The notes: generated by a model not told the origin, from the sequence alone. 64,000 nucleotides of DNA from JBBCJR01 sp037190805 (GCA_037190805.1 JBBCJR010000020.1:20601-84600), one strand, 5' to 3'; positions 9,223-18,567 are shown, numbered from the stretch's first letter. Translations and numbers: made by a program.

Positions 9223-10523
9223 CAGCTGCTGCCGAACGGATGGCGGATCCGGCGCAGGGCCAGCCATACCAGCAGGACCACGGGTGGCACCAGTGCTCCG
9301 GTCATGATCTCGGTCGACAGGTCGGGCCACAAGCCGTGCAACGCCTTCACGCCATAGCCGATGAGGCCGATCAGATAATAGCTGATGGCCACGACCGACA
9401 ATCCCTCGACCGTCTGCTGGAGCCTGAGCTGCATGCCGGTGCGACGGTTCATCGAGGCCAGCAGGTCGCGATTCTGACGGGCAAGCGCGGTGTCGACGCG
9501 GGTGCGAAGCAGCGAGCTGGTCCAGGCCACCCGCTGCGACAGATCCTCCAGCCGATTCGAAAAGGACGCGCAGGTGCGTGTCGCGGGCGCCAGCCGCCGT
9601 TCGATGAAATCGGTCAGCGTCTGGTAGCCGCGCACACGTCCGATCCCCAGCCGTTCCAGCCGGTCGTGGCTGAGTTCGGCATAGGCGCGTGATGCGCTCA
9701 TCCGATAGCGGGTTTCCGCCATCAGCCGGGCGAGGGCGGCAGACAGCTCCGACAGTTCGGCAAGTAGATTGGCGTCGTCCGACACCGGTTCGGACACGGC
9801 GGCGGTCAGATGAGCGAGGCGGGCCTCCAGCTTCGTTACCTCGGGCGTCAGCCGTTGTGCGAGCGGCAGGCCGAGAAGCGCCAGGTTGCGATAATTGCCC
9901 AGTTCCTGGACGCGCTGGACGAGTTGCGCGGTCTCGCCGCCTTCGAGGCTGCGATCGGCGAGCAGCAGCCGGCCGAAACCGCCGGGATGCAGGCGGAAGT
10001 CCGACCATATCCGCGCCGTGCCGTCCGCGACGTCGCAGATCACCAGATCCTCGGCCGAAAACCAGGTGCTGAGCTGCTCCTCCGTCGGTTCCGGGGCGCC
10101 GCGGCCGAGGCAGCTGATCAGCGTCGCGCGGATGACGAGTCCAGGCAGCGCCCCCAGCCATCCGGATGGCAGCGCATCGAGCAGATCGGTCGTGAACGGA
10201 TCGTCGCCTTCACCGGGGCCGCCAATGAAGGTGTAGGTCGCCGCCTCGGTATGCCGTTCCCAGGTGAAGTCGATGCGCCCGAGGCGGAAACTGACATGGC
10301 GCTCGTCGCTGCCGATCTTGATGCCCACATCGGAGGCAAGCGCCCGGACGTGGGCCAGGCCGCGATCGCTGTCCCGTTCGCCCGACAGCATGACGATCTG
10401 CACGACCCTTGCCGGCGGCGTGAATCGCGGCAGCTTGCGGACATGCATTTCCTCGGACAGTGACGCGCGCAGCGGATGGCTGCGTTCGGCAAGCCGGGTC
10501 ACATCGTCCTTCGATCGCGCCAT
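9222..10523 (-). CDS. DUF3422 family membrane-anchored protein
   Basis: The 433-residue protein matches the DUF3422 pattern I know: an N-terminal RxHPLRxxLSEEMHVRKLPRF and FEYxxx-like body, a long helical middle, and two C-terminal hydrophobic segments (VVAISYYLIGLIGYGVKAL and a second near GALVPPVVLLVWLAL). Topology suggests a large cytosolic part anchored at the C-terminus. I chose the ATG at 10523 because GGGGGGA lies seven bases upstream; a TTG directly before it is possible. The gene sits between pelF (51 bp upstream) and the autotransporter (1-base overlap), so it is probably co-transcribed with the Pel locus. Biochemical function is unknown. Confidence 0.82.
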   Translation of the reverse strand: MARSKDDVTRLAERSHPLRASLSEEMHVRKLPRFTPPARVVQIVMLSGERDSDRGLAHVRALASDVGIKIGSDERHVSFRLGRIDFTWERHTEAATYTFIGGPGEGDDPFTTDLLDALPSGWLGALPGLVIRATLISCLGRGAPEPTEEQLSTWFSAEDLVICDVADGTARIWSDFRLHPGGFGRLLLADRSLEGGETAQLVQRVQELGNYRNLALLGLPLAQRLTPEVTKLEARLAHLTAAVSEPVSDDANLLAELSELSAALARLMAETRYRMSASRAYAELSHDRLERLGIGRVRGYQTLTDFIERRLAPATRTCASFSNRLEDLSQRVAWTSSLLRTRVDTALARQNRDLLASMNRRTGMQLRLQQTVEGLSVVAISYYLIGLIGYGVKALHGLWPDLSTEIMTGALVPPVVLLVWLALRRIRHPFGSS

Positions 10524-10574
10524 CAAATAGTCCCCCCGATATCATTCGCGCCGTGGCGCGTGCGCGGGCTATGG

Positions 10575-12059
10575 TCAAGCGGCTGCACGATCGGTCCTCG
10601 CGATCAGTCCGTGATAAACGTCGCGATAGGCGGCCGCCACCTGGTCGCGTTGATACTGGTCGGCGATGCGAGCCTTGAGCGCGGCCCCGGCGCGAACGCG
10701 GGCTGGTGCGTCGCCCAGCAGCGTCGTCATCGCCTTTACCGTGGAAACCGGATCGGCCAGCGGGGTGACGATACCGCCGGGGAGCTCGCCTGCGCCGGCC
10801 ATCCCCTCGATCAACTCTCGGCAGCAACCGATGTCGGGTGCGATCGCGGGGATGCCCGCCGCCCCCGCTTCAAGGATGGCGAACGGCTGCGCTTCGGACA
10901 GGCTGGTGAGGACGACGACGTCGACCTCGCCCAGCCGGGTGTCGATGTCGATGCGGCCTGTGAACTCGACCGCTTCATCGAGGCCAAGGGATCTTGCCAG
11001 GGCAACGCATTCGGTGGCGTAGGCGGGGTCCTCGTCCAATGGGCCGATGACCAGGAATCGCGCCTCCGGCAATGTCCGGCGGGTGAGGGCGGCGGCGCGG
11101 AGGAAGCCCTTGACGTCCTTGATCGGCACGACCCGCCCGATCAGGGCGGCGGTGGGTGGGCCGGGACGGCGGCGGATGCGACCGAAGCGTGCGACATCGA
11201 CGCCGTTGGGGATCACCCGCGCCCGCGCCAGCGACGCGCCCAGCTTTACCTGTGCCTCGGCATTGGCGGCATAAAGAGCGATGATCGGGTCCGAAGCTTC
11301 GTAGCAGGCGGTGGCATAGCCCGCGAAGGCATCCATCCACAGATCCTTGAGATCGCGGGTGCCGGTGGCCAGCGACAGGCCGGTGTCGACCTCCAGCGCC
11401 AGCCATCCCGCCATCATGATCTCGATCCGGCGTTCGACGAGATAGAGGCCGTGTTCCGTGAGCATCGTCGGGCGCGCCGTCTCGATATGGGCTCGCGCGG
11501 CCAGCAGCCCGGCATAGCCGGTGGAGACCGCATGATAGACCGAGGCGCGAGGCAGCGGCGCGGCCAGCACCGACAGCAATCCCCCGGCCAGTGTTCGCCA
11601 GGCCCAGAAGAAGTGGTTGAACGATGCCGCCGGCGCCATCTGGCCATATTGGGTAATGATCGTGTCGAACAGCGTCCGGGCGCCCAGCAGTCCGGCGGGG
11701 TCGATCGGACCGTCCAGCCGGTGGAGTATTCCGATCAGCCGACCCAGTGCCGCAATGCCGCCGCCTTGCCACAGGGACTGGAGTGCTTCCCCGATCGCAT
11801 GCGCCTCCGCCGCCGGCAGGGTCATGGCCCGGCGGCTGGGCGGTATGGCCAGCCCGATCTCCGTCATCCCGACGATATTGTCGGCAAGCGGCAGGCGATG
11901 GGGCAGGGGCTGATCGTCGGGCTTCAGCGCGACGATGTGGAAGGCCAGATGCGGCTGGGCGCGGACCAGGTCGAGCACCCAGGACGACACGCCGCCCGTG
12001 ACATAGGGGTAGGCACCCTCGACGATCAGGCAGATATCGGCATCGGGCGTGCGGATCAT
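10575..12059 (-). CDS. pelF: PelF-like GT4 glycosyltransferase of Pel polysaccharide synthesis
   Basis: This 494-residue cytosolic GT-B enzyme starts DADICLIVEGAYPYVTGGVSSWV, the PelF signature. The C-terminal nucleotide-binding part has IGRVVPIKDVKGFL and the E-x7-E motif in EAQPFAILE. PelF polymerises N-acetylhexosamine using UDP-sugar and works with inner-membrane PelD/E/G. The ATG at 12059 overlaps the pelE stop by four bases. The open frame upstream of it lies in pelE sequence and is not part of the protein. Confidence 0.9.
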   Translation of the reverse strand: MIRTPDADICLIVEGAYPYVTGGVSSWVLDLVRAQPHLAFHIVALKPDDQPLPHRLPLADNIVGMTEIGLAIPPSRRAMTLPAAEAHAIGEALQSLWQGGGIAALGRLIGILHRLDGPIDPAGLLGARTLFDTIITQYGQMAPAASFNHFFWAWRTLAGGLLSVLAAPLPRASVYHAVSTGYAGLLAARAHIETARPTMLTEHGLYLVERRIEIMMAGWLALEVDTGLSLATGTRDLKDLWMDAFAGYATACYEASDPIIALYAANAEAQVKLGASLARARVIPNGVDVARFGRIRRRPGPPTAALIGRVVPIKDVKGFLRAAALTRRTLPEARFLVIGPLDEDPAYATECVALARSLGLDEAVEFTGRIDIDTRLGEVDVVVLTSLSEAQPFAILEAGAAGIPAIAPDIGCCRELIEGMAGAGELPGGIVTPLADPVSTVKAMTTLLGDAPARVRAGAALKARIADQYQRDQVAAAYRDVYHGLIARTDRAAA

Positions 12060-13003
12060 GTCGTCGCCCTCGACCAGAAATCGACCGCGCGGTTCACGGG
12101 AGCGGGTGGCGACCAGTCCTCCCCGGTTGTCCGCAGCCGGGTGGCGACGCTGTGCAGCCGGTCGAAATCCCTGAGCGCGTACAGGCATTCCAGATACCAG
12201 CCGGCGATATCGGGGGCGTCGCCTTCGGCAGCTCTCGCGGCCTCGAAATAGGCCAACGCCTCCGCATGTCGGCCCTGGCGATGGAGCGCGCGGCCAAGGC
12301 GTTTTATCGCCTCGCCCTCCTCGGGGCACAGAGCCAGCCATCCGCCGAGATAAACGATCGCGTCGGCTCGCGCCTCGGCCTCAGCGCCGGGATCGAGAAT
12401 GCCCGAATAGGCATAGTCGTCGAGATGCCGGGCGAGACGCGCCGTTGCGTCAATACTGTCGGGAGACGCGTGAAGCGCGGCTTCAAGATCGCGGCGGTGA
12501 TGATGGAAGCGGGCGCCGATATCGATGGCCGCCGCCGCCGCATGCGCCCGCACCGTCGGGTCCGGGGTCGTCAATGCGAGCTCCAAAGCTGGGGCAAGAG
12601 TGGGCTGAAAGTTATTGGAAAGTTTAGCGATCAGCTCATGTTTCGATCCATCGTCTCCAAAGCGGAGCACGTCGGCGAACGAGGCCAGAAATTCAGGTTC
12701 GACAACCATCGCGCGCCCATCGAGCACCCGATCGCCCGTGCGTCGTCCCCCGCTGGCGCTGCCAGGGCCGGTAAGCGTGGCGAGCCATCGGGCGACATCT
12801 TCGCTGTCGCGGGCGGGCCGCGCGCGAGCGATCAGCCAGGCTGCAAAGCCGGCAAGCGCACCAGCTGGCCCTGCGGCCATGGCCAGCATCGCCGTCAGCA
12901 GCAACGCGTCGCGTTGCGGGGAGGGAGGCATGCGGGTCAGTAGTATGACGAGGATGCCGGCGACGGCCGCTTCCCAAATCAGGATGAGGAGAAGGAGATT
13001 CAT
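12056..13003 (-). CDS. pelE: PelE-like inner-membrane TPR protein
   Basis: The 315-residue protein has two N-terminal membrane segments (about 2-22 and 33-60) and a soluble helical region with tetratricopeptide-like repeats (for example LGRALHRQGRHAEALAYFEAARAA). Length and layout match PelE, which forms the synthase complex with PelD, PelF and PelG. The ATG at 13003 has GAAGGAG just upstream and overlaps the pelD stop by four bases. Sequence identity to PelE is weak, as is normal for this family, so the call leans on synteny. Confidence 0.78.
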   Translation of the reverse strand: MNLLLLILIWEAAVAGILVILLTRMPPSPQRDALLLTAMLAMAAGPAGALAGFAAWLIARARPARDSEDVARWLATLTGPGSASGGRRTGDRVLDGRAMVVEPEFLASFADVLRFGDDGSKHELIAKLSNNFQPTLAPALELALTTPDPTVRAHAAAAAIDIGARFHHHRRDLEAALHASPDSIDATARLARHLDDYAYSGILDPGAEAEARADAIVYLGGWLALCPEEGEAIKRLGRALHRQGRHAEALAYFEAARAAEGDAPDIAGWYLECLYALRDFDRLHSVATRLRTTGEDWSPPAPVNRAVDFWSRATT

Positions 13004-14016
13004 CCCGCAGCCTGCCGTGTCATCCGGGAATGGGATGCCTCGACCACAGGGGCGCCGCGACACTCAGGTCGCGGCAGCCGGTGTCGTTCGAGCAAAGCGC
13101 CGATCCACGTCGCCATCGTCTCGGCATTGGCGAGCATTAATCGGTTGAACTGGGCAAAAGGCAGCGCCTCGATCACGAGCACTGCGCGGACCCGTCCGTT
13201 GCTCGCCTGGATCGACCCGGCGACCAGGCCCGCATCGCCCAGCAATGCACGATCGGCCTCGCGTTCGGCAGTCAGCCAGCGTGGGTTGGCGATCAATGTG
13301 GCGGAGAGCGCGGGGCCGGGTGGCGGGGCGGTGGCGATCCCGCCGTCCGGTCGGACACGCCAGCGTATCACGGGCTGCAGGCCTCCCGCGACGACGCTGT
13401 AAAGGGTGAAGGCGTCGGCGCCGGTGACGCCCCGGATCAACTGTCCGACGGCCGGCCAGAAGATGGCGGGGTCGGGGTCGGCAAGCGACACGGCGTTGGC
13501 ATAGGCCGCCATGCGCGTGTCGGTGAGGCCGGCATGACTGTTCTGCAACTGGCGGTAATTGTCGCCCAGGTGCCGGATACGGCGGCTGAGGGCGTCGACT
13601 TCGCCGGTCAGCCGCTCGGCTCGATGCCGCGCGGCCGCGACGGCACGGCGACGGGCAAGGCTGATCTCGCCAATGGCCAGCGCGCCCAATCCCCACAGCA
13701 TTGGCGGCAGGGCAAGGGCGACCCCCTGGCGGAAATAGCTTTCGCCGGCAGCCAGCGCGGTCAGGGGGCCACTGAGATAGCACAGCGTCGCCAGGGCCGC
13801 GGCGAGCAAGCCCATGCCCGTCCCATAGAGGCTGGCGGCCAAGAGCACGGGAAGCCAGTAGGGCGACGGATTGATGCCCGCAAAGCGGGTGCCGCCGAGG
13901 ACGCCGATGTCGAGGGCGATCAGCAACGCGAACAGCGCTGCGACCTCGAGGGCAGCACGCAGTCCGGGGCGCGGCAGTGGACGCGCGGCGCGACGGTCGA
14001 CGAACGGTGCTGTCAT
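13000..14016 (-). CDS. pelD: PelD-like membrane protein with GAF domain, apparently lacking the GGDEF domain
   Basis: The 338-residue protein has four hydrophobic segments (about 22-115), a helical stalk with heptad character (about 120-165) and a GAF domain (about 170-320). It ends shortly after the GAF fold. Pseudomonas PelD is about 455 residues and has a further degenerate GGDEF domain whose I-site binds cyclic di-GMP to switch on synthesis. That domain is absent here. The RxxD string READ in the GAF region is not in a GGDEF context. The gene is co-directional and overlaps pelE by four bases. The identification rests on architecture and neighbours. Confidence 0.75.
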   Translation of the reverse strand: MTAPFVDRRAARPLPRPGLRAALEVAALFALLIALDIGVLGGTRFAGINPSPYWLPVLLAASLYGTGMGLLAAALATLCYLSGPLTALAAGESYFRQGVALALPPMLWGLGALAIGEISLARRRAVAAARHRAERLTGEVDALSRRIRHLGDNYRQLQNSHAGLTDTRMAAYANAVSLADPDPAIFWPAVGQLIRGVTGADAFTLYSVVAGGLQPVIRWRVRPDGGIATAPPPGPALSATLIANPRWLTAEREADRALLGDAGLVAGSIQASNGRVRAVLVIEALPFAQFNRLMLANAETMATWIGALLERHRLPRPECRGAPVVEASHSRMTRQAAG

Positions 14017-14139
14017 CCGTGATCTCGGGCGAGCATCGGGAATGGGAAGCTCGACATAATCGGCAAGCGTCTCCGACGCTGACGGGACCGGATGGACGGG
14101 TAATGCCGAATAATGGTTAAGACTTCGAGCATAATGGCG

Positions 14140-14949
14140 CTATCGGCAACCTGCCCGGTCGGCGTTGGGCTGGGAGCCGGCCATGAAACAATCGACCAGC
14201 CGCTTTGCCGCCACCGGATCATGGTCCGCCATCTGGAGAGCCAGAAGGCTGGGCAGGGGAGCCAGCCGGTCCGGGGCCAGTCGTTGCCACCAGCGATAGG
14301 CAAGCTCCGCGCGCCCGGATTCGGCGAGCAGCGCGAACAGCAGGCTGGCGGCGTCAGGCGCCACAGCGTCGCTGGTGGCGCGCGGCAGCGCCTCCGTCAA
14401 CCGACGAAAGGCGGCGTCCGAGGCGCCTGATGCCGCCTCGATCTCGGCCAAGCGCAGGCTTTCGACAAGCAGGAGCGGCCGTGCTTTCGCAAGCCCTTCC
14501 AGGGCTTCCCGCTCGGCGCGGGTGTCGGCATTCAGATCCGCATCCCGCCACAGGGCGAGCCAGTCCTCGGGGCTGCGCGCCAGGCGGGCGATCGCCCGCC
14601 GCTCGGCCAGCAACGCGGAACGGGGGCCACGCACGGCAAGAATCTCGGCAGTCTTGCGGCGTGCGGTCAAGGCATCCGGGTGGCTTGCGGTGTAGCGGGT
14701 GAGCAGGACCAGCGCGCCCTCGGCGTCGCCCCGGCCAAGTCGTCCGTCCACCGCCGTCATCAGCAATCCTTCGTCGGCCGCGACATCGGCGCGGTTGCCG
14801 AGCAATCGCCCGACTGCGGCATAGTCGCCAGCGCTGAGCGCCGCCTGGGCCCGATCCAGCATGGCCGGGCGCAGGATGGCGGCGGCCGCCAGCGCGCCCA
14901 GTAGTGCCGCTCCGGCAGCCAGGACATGAATGCGACGGGCACGGGTCAC
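14140..14949 (-). CDS. TPR protein in the PelB position, without an outer-membrane barrel
   Basis: The 269-residue protein begins with the GTG at 14949 that overlaps the pelA stop (GTGA). One N-terminal membrane segment (about 9-28) is followed by helical repeats rich in Ala, Leu and Arg, resembling TPRs. In Pseudomonas the gene after pelA is pelB, about 1190 residues with a TPR scaffold and a C-terminal porin. Here only a TPR-sized periplasmic part is present and no beta-barrel follows. It could be the scaffold half of PelB or an unrelated TPR adaptor. A gap of 123 bp separates it from pelD. Confidence 0.6.
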   Translation of the reverse strand: MTRARRIHVLAAGAALLGALAAAAILRPAMLDRAQAALSAGDYAAVGRLLGNRADVAADEGLLMTAVDGRLGRGDAEGALVLLTRYTASHPDALTARRKTAEILAVRGPRSALLAERRAIARLARSPEDWLALWRDADLNADTRAEREALEGLAKARPLLLVESLRLAEIEAASGASDAAFRRLTEALPRATSDAVAPDAASLLFALLAESGRAELAYRWWQRLAPDRLAPLPSLLALQMADHDPVAAKRLVDCFMAGSQPNADRAGCR

Positions 14950-17066
14950 AGGGCTTCGGCCGTCACGGTGAGGGGGCTGGTCGACGGCGGCAGGACGATG
15001 CGGATCAGACCATGCGCGTCGGCGCGTCCGACAGCGCTGGCGATCACCTGTCCATCGCGGCGGGCTGTCACCTGCCAACGGCCCGGTACCGCCCGCCACA
15101 GCATCACCCCTTTCCCGAATCCGCCCGCGACGAAATCGAAGCGCCCCTCCGCCCGCCGAAGACGGCTGACCGGCCAGCGCGACTGGATCAGAAGCGCGCC
15201 GGCAAAGGACGGCGGATCGCGCATGATGCAAAGCTCGGGGGCGCCGACGGCGGGGTCCAGCGCGACATACAGGCTGTCGTTGACCCGTCGCGCGCCGAGC
15301 GCTCCGATCGAACAGCCGGCATCGAGCGCGAAGTCAGCCGGGACGTCGAAGCGCATCGTCTGCAGGGCGCCGCGATCAAGGATGCGGAAGCGACCGGGGC
15401 CGATCCGTTCGACCGAAACGCGATAGAATCCCTCGGCAATGCGGGCATAGTCGGCCAGCGTTACCGGGACGATCTGCTGGCTGCGGGCCTGGTCGATCAG
15501 GTGACGGACGGCGCGCACGCTTGCTTCCCGCTCGCCCGAATACATGTTGTAGTAGATGTTGATGGGTTTCAGGCGGCGTGGCCGGTCGGCCTGGCGGAAG
15601 GTCGTGTCGGCATAGCGAAAGGCCCAGAAATCCGCCGTACCGTCCTTGGTATAGCCACCCTCGTTACCGGCCCCGGCATAAATCTGGCGCTGGCCCCCGG
15701 CCGCGACGCCGATGGCGGAGAGGCCGGTGATCGACGGAACGGCGGTGTCGACCCGTGATGCGCCGCCATTGATGTTGAGCAGGCGCGCCGCCCGCGTCGC
15801 CGCGATGACGGCGGGGAAGGGGTGGGCGTCGCCGCTCCATTGCATCACTTCCACTCGCTTGGCGGTGGGCGCGAGGCGGTTGATGCGTGCGGCGGCGGCT
15901 GCGACTTCCTGGCCGAGGTCAAAGGGCTGGCGGGCGACGGCACGGGGTTTGCCGGCTGGGCCGAGCGCGGCGTCGGGCGCGACGATCCCGGCTTGGATGG
16001 CCTGTTCGAGGGGCCAGCTATAGTCCTGAAAAAAGCCCCAAGCGAACGGGTGGGTGTAGGAATGGCTGCCGATCCGGACCTGCGGCATGGCGAACAGCGC
16101 GCGCGCGATCACCCCGGCAGCTGCGGTGCCGCCATAGGCGGGGTCGAGATCGGCGGCGATCGGTGCCACGGACACCGGCATATCCGGATAGGGCAGGATC
16201 AGGTGGCGGGCGACGACCTCCGCCGCCATCATGCGCCGCCGCTGATAGGCCGGGATGCGCGAGACCGAACGCCAGCCGTCGCCGTCGACATGACTGAAAT
16301 AGATACGCCGCCCGACCAAGGTGGTGACGTCGGGAAACGGACCCCCGCCCAGCGCCAGAGCCTCGCGCAGGAAGGTGAAGGGGTCGACCAGCCATTGGCG
16401 TGGGCCGCCCGAGCGGCCGGCGTGCAGAATGTAGTCGCGCGCGGCATAGCCCCCAGCCGGCGTGATCGCGACCACGTCCGCAAAGGCAGAGCCTGCCCCG
16501 ACCCGGATCAGGATTTCCGATCCCGGCAGCGCCCGCAACCGCTCGAATCCCGGCAGGGGCGTGGGCATTGGCCGTTCGAACCCGGTAAAGCCAGGGCGGG
16601 CGTGGAGAAGGCGGGTTCGCCCTCCGCCCAGCACGCGTCCGCCGCCCGCCATACCGGCGCTGGCCAGCAGGCGGCGGTGAAGGTCGGGGTGGAGGCGCGC
16701 GTCGACAGGCGAGGGCCCGATCAGGACGAGGCGCTTTCCAGCCGCGCGTGCGCGCTCGATCCAGCCGACCAGCGCCGCCGGCTCGGCCAGCCGCTCCCCC
16801 TGCCACAACAGCAGGATGCCGCGTATCTCGGGATCGGCGGCGATTTCGGGCAGGGTGTCGCGGATGTCGGCGTAGCGCACACGCATGCCCAGCCAGTTGA
16901 GCGGCATTTCGAGCGTGAGGTGGACGTCGCTGGCCGCGGGCGACGTCGCCCTGCCGTCGTACAGGGCGACGATGGTACGCGGCAGCTGCTGGGCGAGCGC
17001 AGGCACAGTGCCGATGACCAACGCAATGAGGGCCAGCGCAAGACGGATCGGACGAAACGTCGTCAT
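14946..17066 (-). CDS. pelA: PelA-like periplasmic polysaccharide deacetylase lacking the GH114 domain
   Basis: The 706-residue protein has a signal peptide (cleavage after VPALAQ). It then enters directly the PelA middle region (VALYDGR, LEMPLNWLGMRVRYADI). The deacetylase core shows the metal and catalytic motifs YFSHVDGDGW and GSHSYTHPFAW (Asp, His-x3-His). Pseudomonas PelA is about 948 residues and has an N-terminal GH114 glycoside hydrolase, which is missing here. The enzyme would deacetylate the Pel chain in the periplasm. The ATG at 17066 is used; the GTG at 17072 overlapping the pelG stop is an alternative. Confidence 0.85.
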   Translation of the reverse strand: MTTFRPIRLALALIALVIGTVPALAQQLPRTIVALYDGRATSPAASDVHLTLEMPLNWLGMRVRYADIRDTLPEIAADPEIRGILLLWQGERLAEPAALVGWIERARAAGKRLVLIGPSPVDARLHPDLHRRLLASAGMAGGGRVLGGGRTRLLHARPGFTGFERPMPTPLPGFERLRALPGSEILIRVGAGSAFADVVAITPAGGYAARDYILHAGRSGGPRQWLVDPFTFLREALALGGGPFPDVTTLVGRRIYFSHVDGDGWRSVSRIPAYQRRRMMAAEVVARHLILPYPDMPVSVAPIAADLDPAYGGTAAAGVIARALFAMPQVRIGSHSYTHPFAWGFFQDYSWPLEQAIQAGIVAPDAALGPAGKPRAVARQPFDLGQEVAAAAARINRLAPTAKRVEVMQWSGDAHPFPAVIAATRAARLLNINGGASRVDTAVPSITGLSAIGVAAGGQRQIYAGAGNEGGYTKDGTADFWAFRYADTTFRQADRPRRLKPINIYYNMYSGEREASVRAVRHLIDQARSQQIVPVTLADYARIAEGFYRVSVERIGPGRFRILDRGALQTMRFDVPADFALDAGCSIGALGARRVNDSLYVALDPAVGAPELCIMRDPPSFAGALLIQSRWPVSRLRRAEGRFDFVAGGFGKGVMLWRAVPGRWQVTARRDGQVIASAVGRADAHGLIRIVLPPSTSPLTVTAEAL

Positions 17067-17068
17067 CG

Positions 17069-18451
17069 TCACCTGTCGCCGGTGACGGAGGGGTTGTTGC
17101 GGACAAAGACGAGGTAGAGAAGGTCGCTGGTGGCAAGCGTCAAGGCGGCGACGCCATAGCAGGCGGCGGCCAGCGCACCGGCCAGATAGCCCCAGCCCCA
17201 CAAGCTGTCGCCGATGACAATTCCGATCGACGTGCCGACGAGGTTGCCAAGAAAGAAGATGATGGCCAGCATCGCCCCCTCTCGCCTCAGGTCGTAATAG
17301 GACAGCACGGTGGCGGCGAGCAGCGCGACGGCGTGAAACAGGGCGCCGACGACGATGAAGCGGAACACCCACAGCTGCCTAAGGTCGATATGCAGCCCTT
17401 CCAGGATCAGGGGGGCCGGAAACCAGACCGTCCAGGCGACGACGAGTTGCACGACGACAAGGATGCGTCCCGCCTGGATCAGCGTGCGCCGAACCTCGTC
17501 ACGGTCGGCGTCGAGCCGCTGCCAGGTCGCATGATGGACGGCGCTCGCCATCATCCGGCGGTGGGCGGTGTGAAAGCTGGTCTCGACCGTCACCATCAGG
17601 GTCACCATCGCCGGCACCAGGGTCAGCAGGCCCAGAAAGCTCGCCGCGTCGTAAAGCGGGTTCAGCATCAGCCCGCCCAGCGCCGGACGCGCGCTGGCAG
17701 TCATCCACATCAGCCATTTGTCGACCCACAAGGCGGCGACGCCGAACAGTCCGGCGACCGCCAGCAGGCGGTAGCGACGGAAAGCGCCGCTCCAGTCACG
17801 GGGCCAGTCCAGCCGCCCGGGAAACTCCCGCAGGATCGATCCCAGAAGGAGCGCGGCGAGCGCCGTCAGGCCGATGTCCAGCCCGATCAGCATGCCGATA
17901 AGGCCCTTGTCCGACCACAGCCAGATCAGGCTCGCGGCGATCCCGAAGCCGATCAGATAGGCAAGGCTGATATGGCCGAAGCGACGGATGGCGGTCAGAA
18001 ACAGGTTGGCGATCCAGATCGCCGCAAGCAGCGGCACCGTCATCGTCGCGAGCAGCCCCTCGATCCCGCGCAGACCGCCCGCCCAGAAAAACAGGACCGC
18101 CCCGACAGCAAGTGCGGGTGGAACGACCGTGACCGTCGCCGCCAGCAAAAGTGGGGGGCCTTCCTCGGGCGTGGCGGCGAACAAGGCGTCCGACAGGCGA
18201 CGGGTGGCGACCATCACCACCGGGGCGGCGATGAGGTTGGAAAAGCAGAAAGCATAGACCAGCACCGCCTGGAAGGGCAGCAGATCGGGATTAGCGCTGG
18301 CAGCCATCGTGACCTGGACGAGGCCGAGAAGCGCAAGCGTGATCAGCCATGGACCGGCCGCGATCAAGGCGCCATGACCGGCGCCCGCCGCCGCGCCGGC
18401 CAGGCCGTGATCGGTCATCATCCGCTTCAGCGCGAAGCCGACGCCCGCCAT
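17069..18451 (-). CDS. pelG: PelG-like Pel polysaccharide transporter
   Basis: The 460-residue polytopic membrane protein has about 12 hydrophobic segments. It starts MAGVGFALKRM, the typical PelG N-terminus, and its length is close to Pseudomonas PelG (456). PelG belongs to the MOP flippase superfamily and carries the nascent chain across the inner membrane. It is the first gene of the minus-strand Pel run, and pelA follows after two bases. The upstream in-frame extension to 18565 is rejected because homology begins at 18451. Confidence 0.9.
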   Translation of the reverse strand: MAGVGFALKRMMTDHGLAGAAAGAGHGALIAAGPWLITLALLGLVQVTMAASANPDLLPFQAVLVYAFCFSNLIAAPVVMVATRRLSDALFAATPEEGPPLLLAATVTVVPPALAVGAVLFFWAGGLRGIEGLLATMTVPLLAAIWIANLFLTAIRRFGHISLAYLIGFGIAASLIWLWSDKGLIGMLIGLDIGLTALAALLLGSILREFPGRLDWPRDWSGAFRRYRLLAVAGLFGVAALWVDKWLMWMTASARPALGGLMLNPLYDAASFLGLLTLVPAMVTLMVTVETSFHTAHRRMMASAVHHATWQRLDADRDEVRRTLIQAGRILVVVQLVVAWTVWFPAPLILEGLHIDLRQLWVFRFIVVGALFHAVALLAATVLSYYDLRREGAMLAIIFFLGNLVGTSIGIVIGDSLWGWGYLAGALAAACYGVAALTLATSDLLYLVFVRNNPSVTGDR

Positions 18452-18499
18452 TGTCCGTTCCCGCCCCCCGTCGTTCGTTTCCGGCTGTTTCCCGATGAT

Positions 18500-18540
18500 G
18501 CCATGCCTCCAGGATGGTTGCAGCTGCGTTAAGGCATGGC
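18500..18540. promoter_or_regulatory. inverted repeat between pelG and the divergent PRC-barrel gene
   Basis: A 9-bp inverted repeat (GCCATGCCT at 18500-18508, AGGCATGGC at 18532-18540) lies in the 116-bp divergent intergenic region. It could be an operator or a leader hairpin for the plus-strand gene. Confidence 0.3.
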
Positions 18541-18567
18541 TTCGAGCAATCTGAAGGACCGACACCC

